A program made the translations under genes and the position numbers. Shown piece after piece: positions 1 to 5,058 of a DNA stretch of 5,058 nt (its first letter is position 1; the number at the start of each line of letters is the position of its first letter). Origin of the DNA: an uncultured Prevotella sp. GTDB lineage: Bacteria; Bacteroidota; Bacteroidia; Bacteroidales; Bacteroidaceae. Under the pieces are notes generated by a model. It was not told the origin of the DNA, did no database searches, and saw only the letters and a list, made by a program, of their open reading frames with translations. Location of the stretch: positions 1 through 5,058 of the forward strand of contig CALBYK010000359.1 of NCBI GenBank assembly GCA_937889855.1, given 5' to 3'.

Positions 1-243
1 GCTCACACTCTTCACATACTCATACACTTCCACCTCGTCAGCCTCAGCCATCGAACGGGCGTCTGGATAACTGGCAAACAAGTCGGGGGTAACTTGATTC
101 ACCCTCTTGTCTGTGCATTGCGCACTAAGCACTACAGCTACAAGCAGTTGAAAAACCGACTTGAATTCAAGTTCTGTGGTGACTTCTGGATGGAGACTGC
201 GAAAATAGGCGAGCACATGGATATATAGTTCCTTCTTTGTCAT
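1..243 (-). CDS. nth: Endonuclease III (Nth), N-terminal part, cut by left window edge
   Basis: DNA glycosylase/AP lyase that removes oxidised pyrimidines in base-excision repair, in the cytoplasm. Translating the minus strand from the ATG at 243-241 gives 81 uninterrupted codons running off the window. The protein begins MTKKELYIHVLAYFRSLHP. The stretch LLVAVVLSAQCTDKRVNQ (about residues 33-50) matches the Nth signature known from E. coli (LLIAVLLSAQATDVSVN), including the conserved Gln of the SAQ motif. The preceding TTELEF also aligns with TTELNF of E. coli. The helix-hairpin-helix, the catalytic Lys and Asp and the four Fe-S cysteines lie outside the window, so their integrity cannot be judged. 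The start is supported by this N-terminal alignment. The gene is divergent from the HTCS gene and has its own TAnnTTTG element 24 bp upstream. No strong Shine-Dalgarno sequence is present, as is usual in Bacteroidota. MutY-type relatives are less likely because of the TTEL and SAQCTD matches. Confidence 0.93.
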   Translation of the reverse strand, partial: MTKKELYIHVLAYFRSLHPEVTTELEFKSVFQLLVAVVLSAQCTDKRVNQVTPDLFASYPDARSMAEADEVEVYEYVKSVS

Positions 244-267
244 TTGAACAACTGTTTGTTTATTTCA

Positions 268-275
268 CAAAGTTA
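268..275 (-). promoter_or_regulatory. Putative Bacteroidota -7 promoter element for nth
   Basis: On the minus strand this reads TAACTTTG, an exact match to the TAnnTTTG -7 consensus of the Bacteroidota primary sigma factor. A TTTG that could act as the -33 element lies at 293-296 (minus strand), with 17 bp between the two, slightly shorter than the usual spacing of about 19-21. Transcription would start near 262 and give a leader of about 20 nt before the nth ATG. This is inferred from motif and position only. Confidence 0.5.
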
Positions 276-295
276 CGACAATTTATTGAATCCAA

Positions 296-307
296 AGTAA
301 TATTACT
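296..307. repeat. Perfect 12-bp palindrome AGTAATATTACT in the divergent intergenic region
   Basis: The 12 bases AGTAATATTACT are identical on both strands. The centre (301/302) is close to the midpoint between the two opposing -7 elements (268-275 and 321-328). The palindrome would overlap the -33 region of the HTCS promoter and abut that of nth. This is where an operator for a dimeric regulator could sit. Chance is also plausible because the region is AT-rich and there is no internal spacer typical of many operators. Confidence 0.35.
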
Positions 308-320
308 GCCACATATTTAT

Positions 321-328
321 TAATTTTG
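321..328 (+). promoter_or_regulatory. Putative Bacteroidota -7 promoter element for the HTCS gene
   Basis: TAATTTTG matches the TAnnTTTG consensus exactly and lies 29 bp before the HTCS start codon, a suitable distance for a leader of about 20-25 nt. No TTTG is found at the expected -33 position (about 297-301). The promoter may therefore be weak or depend on an activator. No good Shine-Dalgarno sequence precedes the ATG at 358. Confidence 0.5.
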
Positions 329-357
329 CAGCACATTAATACCTAAACCTAACATAC

Positions 358-3300
358 ATGCAAAAAAGAAAGCAAATACTCATAATATCCCTAACCGTCA
401 TTTTCGTAGTGCTCGCAGCCGTATACGCCATTGACCCCAACAGGCACTATACGTCAAGCCACATGTCAGTAAAGAGTCTTCACACACATGATGACTTCAT
501 GCTATCATCGCTCAATGTCACAGCCATTGCACAAGACTCCAAACAACTGATGTGGATAGGCACGTCGGCCGGCATAAACGTGTTCAACGGACATGACTAC
601 ATACAGTTTTTCCACGACGCCAACGACTCCACCGCACTGCCCGACGACTATATAAACTGTCTGCACCTCGACCGTAAGGGACGCATGTGGATAGGCACAC
701 AGAACGGACTGGCACGCTATGAGGGCGGATATAAGTTCCGGCGCTACAAGCTGCCAGACACATACGACAACATAACATGTATCCGCGATGACAGCAAAGA
801 TGGTATTTTAGTGAAAACCAAGACTGCGACATTCCGTATCAACAGCGACGACGGCATAAGCAGAACAACGGCAAGACACATGGCGGAGAAACACACTGCC
901 ATACATTACGACACGGCATTGCTTGCCAAGCCTATCGACATCATTTCAACAACGTTCACCGACAACGACCACAACCTGTGGATAGGCTACCGCAACGCTG
1001 GCTACCAGGTAGTTTCCGGCAACATAGCAGCCTACTGGCACGCAAATGCCAACACGCTCGCCCATGCCACAGCGACACACGACATTGTGGCACTTGCCAC
1101 CGTCGGCACACATATTCTTGCCGGTTCCACACTGCGCCTGCGCACCTTCGACGCCAACAGCCAATCGTTCAGCGACATCGCTTACAACAGTCTGTTCAAC
1201 ACCACACCATCCGACCAGCTCCATCTCAACAACATCGTTGTACACAACACTGGAAGCACTTGGCTCATTGCCAACTGCCAGATATTGTGCTGCCGCATAA
1301 GCAAAGGCAGAGTCAGTGTTGAAGGCAAAGCATTCAGTTCGCCACTGACAAGCCATTGTCTTGGATATGGCACCAACATCGGCGACAATCTGTATGTCGT
1401 CAGTGACGGTGGATATATAATAAGGTACAGGTTCGGTTCCAACCATGCCGACTCAATACGCATAGACAATCCATGGTTTGACGACGAGACGCAGCTCGCG
1501 CCCGTCGGCAACGGCAAACTGATGCTTTTCATGAAAAACATGAACATCGCATCGCTTGACCTGTCAAACAACAAACTCACACTGCTCAAGACCAACCATA
1601 TAGAGAATGCCCGCAACATCGATCCTGCTTTCGTGCGCATTGACTCGCGACAGAACATATGGCTCGGCACTAAACGCACCGGACTATACCGTCTCGACAC
1701 TCACAGCAGCCACATCAGCCGCATGCCTTTCCCCGAGGACGTGCACATTCAGGGACTAATCGAAGACCATAAAGGCCAGATATGGATAACCACGCTGAAG
1801 GATGTGGTGTGCTACCAGCCAACATCGGGAGCTGTATTGAAGAACAGTCTTGCGTCGTCGAGCCAAAACCTGTGGAACCGACAGTTCTTCGACAACTCGC
1901 TATGCATCTCGCCCGACAGCAACATCGTGCTCGGAAGTTCCGACGGATGCATTTTCCTGCCACACGACATATCGGAAGACGACACCGAGAAAAGCGACCT
2001 ATGCATCTACGGAATGGATGTGAAGAATACTGGCGGCACACAGCTTTCCATCAACGACAACCTCAACAATGCTCCCCACTACACTCTCGCCCACAACGAG
2101 AACGACATAACCCTGCATTTCTTCTACCCTAACTATGCCCAGCGCTCGTCACTGCGCTTCCAGTATATGCTCGTCGGTGCCGACCGCACATGGCACGAGC
2201 CTACCTATGCCAACACTGCACACTTCGGCAACCTCGCGCCTGGTGAATACACGTTCCGCCTGCGCCTCATCTCATCGCCCAACCTGCCGTCTGCCGCTGA
2301 GCGTACCATCAGGATAACAGTCAAACCAGCGCCGTGGCAGTCGGCTGCCGCATGGATGCTGTACATTGCATGCATTGGCATGGCCATATATTATGCCAAC
2401 TCACTCTATCTGCGCATACGCACCAACCGCCTGCGCCTCATCCATGAACAACAAGAACGTGAGCGCGAGCGACACACCAACGAGATGAACATGAGCTTCT
2501 TTGCCAACATATCACATGAGTTCCGCAACCCTCTTACCATAATTGCCGGACCGCTGCTCTCACTGAAAGCCGACCAGTCGCTGCCCGACCGGGTGAGGAT
2601 TTCGCTCAACCGCGTGTGCATAAGCGTCAACCGCATGTTGCGCCTTATCGACCAGATGCTCGACTTCAACCAGCTTGAAGCCGACACACTTAGGCTAAAA
2701 GTGAGCAGGGTGGATGCTGCCGACGAGCTGCGCACACTCGCCGCCGCATTCGAGGAGTCGACAAGGGTGCGCGGCATAAGCCTCGACGTGAATATTGCCG
2801 ACGACTGCAGGAACGCCAGGCTCCCGTCTGACGCAGAACAGAAACCATCCACAGTCTACAATATGCCGCTCGACACCGACAAGTTTGAGAAAATAATGAG
2901 CAACCTCTTCACAAATGCCTTGAAACACACTCCCGACCACGGGCGCATTGCCATCAGCATGTGCACAAGACAATCGTCTTACGAGGGCATGTGGCTCAAC
3001 GTGGAGGTGTTCAACAGCGGGTCGCACATTGAAGGCGACCGTATGAAGGATGTTTTCAAGCGCTACTACCAAATGACCGATACCAACGCGCAGCACAAAT
3101 ATGGCTGGGGCACAGGCATAGGTCTGTACTACGTTAAGCGGCTTGTCGACCTGCACCATGGCTACATCGACGTGCGCAACGTGTGTGACGAAGCCTACCC
3201 GACCCACGACGGTGTGGCGTTCGGCTTCTCACTGCCAATGTCACAACATGCCTATGACGGCGAGGAAGTGGCAGCCGAGCCGACACGCGTGATGCAGATT

Positions 3301-4089
3301 ACTATAGAAGCCAATGACACAGAGCCAAAAACAGAAAGCCACAAGAACCGAACGAAGATTCTTGTGGTTGACGACGATGTGGACGTGGCAAGCTACATAA
3401 GCTCGCTGTTCGCCGACGAATATGTTGTTGAGAACCGTTACTCAGCCGAGACGGCCCTGCACGACATGGCGGATATACGCCCCGACATAATACTGAGCGA
3501 CATCATAATGGGCGAGATGTCGGGGTATGAATTCTGCCGCACACTGAAGTCTGACCTCACGTGGAGCCACATCCCAGTAGTGCTCATCACAGCCAAGTCG
3601 AACATCGACGAGCAGATAAGCGGTCTGAAGCTTGGCGCGGTGGCCTACGTGACCAAGCCTTTCGACCCTGGGTATCTCCAGGCTCTTGTGTGCTCGCAGC
3701 TCAACAACGTGCAGACCCTGCGCCGCCGTCTCGGCGACAGCACATCAACAGAAGCCGTTGCCTCCGACATGTCGGAGCAAGACCGCAAGTTCATGGACGA
3801 GCTTTACGTCTTGATGGAGAAACGCTCCGCCGAGTTTGAGCTCAACGTCGCCACAATTTGCCACGACCTGCTCATCAGCCAGTCGAAGTTCAACTACAAG
3901 CTCAAGGAACTCACCGGTGAGACACCAGGCTCATTCTTCCGCCACTACAAGCTCAACCGGGCCGCCCAACTATTGCGCGAGGGCAAGCACAATGTTTCGG
4001 AAGTGGCGGTGATGACCGGCTTCGGCACCGCCGCCCACTTCTCCGTAGCGTTCAAGAAGCAGTTCGGCGTGGTGCCGAGCGAATATTAG
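358..4089 (+). CDS. Hybrid two-component system sensor/regulator (HTCS), one-component fusion of sensor kinase, receiver and AraC-type activator
   Basis: Inner-membrane signalling protein: a periplasmic sensor drives a cytoplasmic kinase that phosphorylates its own receiver and thereby controls its DNA-binding domain. Order in the 1243 residues: signal/anchor helix at about 6-24 after a KRK start; beta-propeller to about 570, with W-I-G-T type repeats at 65-69, 110-114, 207-210, 434-438 and 475-478 and weaker ones between; Y_Y_Y domain at about 582-656; transmembrane helix at about 663-685; HisKA with FFANISHEFRNP and phospho-acceptor His720; HATPase_c with N-box around N849/N853 and glycine box G916-G922 (GWGTGIG); receiver at about 998-1115 with D1005-D1007, phospho-acceptor Asp1048, Thr1078 and Lys1100; AraC helix-turn-helix at about 1145-1243. 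The ATG at 358 is chosen because an in-frame TAA lies at 337-339. Length is slightly under the usual 1300-1400. Ligand and targets are unknown, and no polysaccharide-utilisation genes are in the window. The ATP-lid DxGxG position reads NSGSH (886-890), a variant. Stop codon is TAG. Confidence 0.96.
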   Translation: MQKRKQILIISLTVIFVVLAAVYAIDPNRHYTSSHMSVKSLHTHDDFMLSSLNVTAIAQDSKQLMWIGTSAGINVFNGHDYIQFFHDANDSTALPDDYINCLHLDRKGRMWIGTQNGLARYEGGYKFRRYKLPDTYDNITCIRDDSKDGILVKTKTATFRINSDDGISRTTARHMAEKHTAIHYDTALLAKPIDIISTTFTDNDHNLWIGYRNAGYQVVSGNIAAYWHANANTLAHATATHDIVALATVGTHILAGSTLRLRTFDANSQSFSDIAYNSLFNTTPSDQLHLNNIVVHNTGSTWLIANCQILCCRISKGRVSVEGKAFSSPLTSHCLGYGTNIGDNLYVVSDGGYIIRYRFGSNHADSIRIDNPWFDDETQLAPVGNGKLMLFMKNMNIASLDLSNNKLTLLKTNHIENARNIDPAFVRIDSRQNIWLGTKRTGLYRLDTHSSHISRMPFPEDVHIQGLIEDHKGQIWITTLKDVVCYQPTSGAVLKNSLASSSQNLWNRQFFDNSLCISPDSNIVLGSSDGCIFLPHDISEDDTEKSDLCIYGMDVKNTGGTQLSINDNLNNAPHYTLAHNENDITLHFFYPNYAQRSSLRFQYMLVGADRTWHEPTYANTAHFGNLAPGEYTFRLRLISSPNLPSAAERTIRITVKPAPWQSAAAWMLYIACIGMAIYYANSLYLRIRTNRLRLIHEQQERERERHTNEMNMSFFANISHEFRNPLTIIAGPLLSLKADQSLPDRVRISLNRVCISVNRMLRLIDQMLDFNQLEADTLRLKVSRVDAADELRTLAAAFEESTRVRGISLDVNIADDCRNARLPSDAEQKPSTVYNMPLDTDKFEKIMSNLFTNALKHTPDHGRIAISMCTRQSSYEGMWLNVEVFNSGSHIEGDRMKDVFKRYYQMTDTNAQHKYGWGTGIGLYYVKRLVDLHHGYIDVRNVCDEAYPTHDGVAFGFSLPMSQHAYDGEEVAAEPTRVMQITIEANDTEPKTESHKNRTKILVVDDDVDVASYISSLFADEYVVENRYSAETALHDMADIRPDIILSDIIMGEMSGYEFCRTLKSDLTWSHIPVVLITAKSNIDEQISGLKLGAVAYVTKPFDPGYLQALVCSQLNNVQTLRRRLGDSTSTEAVASDMSEQDRKFMDELYVLMEKRSAEFELNVATICHDLLISQSKFNYKLKELTGETPGSFFRHYKLNRAAQLLREGKHNVSEVAVMTGFGTAAHFSVAFKKQFGVVPSEY

Positions 4090-4105
4090 CAGGGAGCCAC
4101 AACAA

Positions 4106-4654
4106 TCAGTACATCCCAAGCACAAAGTGATAGATATAGCTTATACCTATTCCCGCGAGCGATGCCGTGACAACGTGTATCAGTCCTGGCATCATGAAGG
4201 AGTGGTTGAGCAGATATTTTCCGATTACGGTTGTTCCTGAGCGGTCGAAGTTGACGGTGGCGATGTCCGACGGATAGTTGGGAATGAAGAAATAGCCGTA
4301 CACCGAGGGCATCACTCCGAGCAAAATCCAGCCGTCGATGCCAAGCGAATAGGCAAGCGGAAGCATTGACACCACGACAGCCCCCTGCGAGTTGATGAGC
4401 ACCGACACAAAGAAGAAGGCTATGGCTATGGTCCATGGGTAGGCCTTCACAAGGTCGGTGAGCATTGCCTGTATCTCAGGCTGGTAGTTGGCGAAATACG
4501 TGTCGCTCATCCAGGCGATGCCGTAGATGGCCACAACAGCCACCATGCCGTTTTGCCACACGGCGCCGCCGACGGCAGCCTTTGGCTTTGCCTTGCAGAA
4601 GATTACCATCAGCGCGGCTGCGCCTATCATTATAATCTGGATGACGAGGTTCAT
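4106..4654 (-). CDS. Dcu transporter, C-terminal segment downstream of the in-frame stop
   Basis: This is an open segment of 182 codons if translation restarts at the ATG at 4654-4652; a TTG at 4660-4658 in the same frame is an alternative. It holds several hydrophobic helices and the strongly conserved Dcu C-terminal signature around NYPSDIATVNFDRSGTT. No clear ribosome-binding site precedes the ATG. Only a weak AGG (4669-4667) lies 12 nt upstream, overlapping the end of the previous segment, so coupled restart is possible but not well supported. It is best read as the second part of the interrupted gene, not as an independent protein. Confidence 0.5.
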   Translation of the reverse strand: MNLVIQIIMIGAAALMVIFCKAKPKAAVGGAVWQNGMVAVVAIYGIAWMSDTYFANYQPEIQAMLTDLVKAYPWTIAIAFFFVSVLINSQGAVVVSMLPLAYSLGIDGWILLGVMPSVYGYFFIPNYPSDIATVNFDRSGTTVIGKYLLNHSFMMPGLIHVVTASLAGIGISYIYHFVLGMY

Positions 4655-4663
4655 CGACAAGGG

Positions 4664-4666
4664 TTA
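4664..4666 (-). other. In-frame TAA interrupting the Dcu gene
   Basis: On the minus strand the codons read GTT AGG TAA CCC TTG TCG ATG. Conserved residues PLSM follow directly in the same frame. In E. coli DcuB the residue before PLSM is Lys (KPLSM), so a single change from AAA to TAA would explain the stop. A CAA glutamine codon would also be one change away. The stop is certain in the given sequence; its cause is inferred. Confidence 0.8.
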
Positions 4667-5058
4667 CCTAACGGTCTCCGTCACCCCAGGCACAACAACT
4701 CCGGCTTTTGTAAGCTGCTTGACGGTCTCAGTCACACCGGCCTGTATTGTCACCGACGACGGGCCTCCCGCCACGGCATGCACAGCGTCGTATGTCGGCA
4801 AAAGGTTCACGCCCATCATGCTCGCTATTGAAATCACTACAATTATTGCCAGTGCGCCAAGGAAGATATATACGGCACGCTTGCTTTCGGGCGCGATCTT
4901 GCGGTCGAGCGTTGTGGCGGTGTTGCCATAGACGTAGGCACGCTGCACGGGGTCGGCTATCATTGCTTGAAACTTGGGGTCGTCCTTGAGGTCAAGGCCG
5001 CGATACCAGCTTGCCGCAACTGCAAACAATATGCCTACTATGCAGGCAGGAATGGTCA
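4664..5058 (-). CDS. Dcu transporter, segment upstream of the in-frame stop (partial at 5' end)
   Basis: These are 130 codons in the window before TAA, running off the right edge. The frame continues past the TTG at 5029-5027, so that is not the real start: the residues TIPACIVGILFAVAASW match TIPSTLIGILAIGIFSW of E. coli DcuB. One membrane segment covers the start. A hydrophilic cytoplasmic-type stretch (YRGLDLKDD to PESKRA) follows, then a second membrane helix (VYIFLGALAIIVVISIASMM) and a long loop with two GVTETV[KR] copies just before the stop. If translation ends here, the product lacks roughly the last 180 residues and several helices of the carrier, so it is unlikely to transport. Confidence 0.55.
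   Translation of the reverse strand, partial: TIPACIVGILFAVAASWYRGLDLKDDPKFQAMIADPVQRAYVYGNTATTLDRKIAPESKRAVYIFLGALAIIVVISIASMMGVNLLPTYDAVHAVAGGPSSVTIQAGVTETVKQLTKAGVVVPGVTETVR
4671..4738 (-). repeat. Short in-frame direct repeat (two 17-bp copies, 51 bp apart) in the Dcu loop
   Basis: The plus-strand copies are at 4671-4687 and 4722-4738 and agree at 15 of 17 bases. The offset of 51 bp equals 17 codons, so both encode GVTETV followed by Lys or Arg. They sit in a hydrophilic loop that is about 30 residues longer than the corresponding loop of E. coli DcuB. The sequence between and outside the copies is not repeated. The second copy ends just before the in-frame stop. Confidence 0.6.

Larger units (their letters stand above)
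4106..5058 (-). pseudogene. dcuB: Anaerobic C4-dicarboxylate transporter, DcuA/DcuB family (closest to DcuB), 5' end beyond window, interrupted by an in-frame stop
   Basis: Inner-membrane carrier that exchanges C4-dicarboxylates such as fumarate, malate, aspartate and succinate during anaerobic growth. In succinate-forming Bacteroidales it would fit succinate export or fumarate uptake. The minus-strand frame is open from the right edge to a TGA at 4108-4106, except for one TAA at 4666-4664. Family motifs appear in one frame on both sides: YRGLDLKDD and YVYGNTATTLDRK before the stop; PLSMNLVIQ, YGIAWMSDT, IPNYPSDIATVNFDRSGTT and NHSFMMPGL after it. These align with E. coli DcuB (RGKDLDKDEEF, YVYGDTATLLDKK, KPLSMVLVIQ, YGIAWMAET, LPTYPSDLAAIQFDRSGTT, NHSFILPGL), recalled from memory. 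About 190 N-terminal residues lie outside the window. There is no frameshift and no other stop, so any inactivation is recent, or the stop is a sequence error or is read through. The gene converges on the HTCS gene with a 16-bp gap. Family assignment is firm; pseudogene status is inference. Confidence 0.8.

Noticed and set aside
159..172. Perfect 14-bp palindrome ACTTGAATTCAAGT
   Set aside because: It lies inside the nth coding region, encodes conserved-looking residues (TELEFK) and has no regulatory context, so chance is the simplest reading.
978..1322. Plus-strand out-of-frame ORFs within the HTCS gene (also 1046-1300, 1782-2132, 2135-2317 and 3561-3839)
   Set aside because: Their Arg-, His-, Gln- and Pro-rich translations look like frame shadows, and the main frame carries clear domains throughout.
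946..1446. Long minus-strand ORF inside the HTCS gene (also similar ones at 1182-1700, 2406-2852 and 2695-3207)
   Set aside because: They lie wholly within a strongly supported coding region, show no recognisable domain and have low-complexity compositions expected from antisense reading of its codons.
4092..4117. GGGA...TCCC as a bidirectional terminator between the convergent genes
   Set aside because: The stem is only 4 bp with an 18-nt loop and there is no T-tract on either side.
4664..4666. Altered genetic code (TAA as a sense codon) as the reason for the interrupted Dcu frame
   Set aside because: It rests on one codon. TAA is a normal stop in Bacteroidota, and the context (TAA followed by CCC) does not resemble a known readthrough signal.
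4527..4931. Plus-strand ORFs opposite the Dcu gene (4527-4931, 4553-4831, 4747-4989) and the out-of-frame minus-strand ORF at 4086-4436
   Set aside because: The conserved Dcu motifs are in a single minus-strand frame; the others have no recognisable similarity.

Overview
The window looks like chromosomal DNA from an anaerobic Bacteroidota, most likely of the order Bacteroidales (a Bacteroides, Prevotella or Muribaculaceae type). The evidence is a one-piece hybrid two-component sensor/regulator (HTCS), an architecture typical of this group. The TAnnTTTG promoter elements and the lack of strong Shine-Dalgarno sequences before the genes also fit. I cannot place genus or species from this stretch alone.

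Layout, left to right. Positions 1-243 (minus strand) hold the first 81 codons of nth, endonuclease III, a base-excision repair enzyme cut by the left window edge. Positions 244-357 are an AT-rich divergent intergenic region with one Bacteroidota-type -7 element on each strand and a perfect 12-bp palindrome roughly midway. Positions 358-4089 (plus strand) hold one very large gene for a 1243-residue HTCS: N-terminal signal/anchor, periplasmic beta-propeller and Y_Y_Y domain, transmembrane helix, histidine kinase, receiver and AraC-type DNA-binding domain. After a 16-bp convergent spacer, 4106-5058 (minus strand) hold the C-terminal half or more of an anaerobic C4-dicarboxylate (Dcu) transporter, closest to DcuB. 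Its 5' end lies past the right edge.

The most notable point is that the Dcu reading frame is interrupted by one in-frame TAA at 4664-4666. Sequence on both sides aligns to the family in the same frame, so this is a nonsense codon and not a frameshift. It follows an unusually long, repeat-containing loop. It may be a recent pseudogene, a sequence error, a split gene or readthrough.

How the genes relate. HTCS proteins normally sense a glycan fragment in the periplasm and activate a nearby polysaccharide utilisation locus, but no susC/susD, glycoside hydrolase or other such gene is visible here. The neighbours are a repair gene and a fumarate/succinate-type transporter. The HTCS is therefore either an orphan acting at a distance or its target genes lie outside the window. 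I see no mobile element, CRISPR array, tRNA or rRNA, and no wholly new system.
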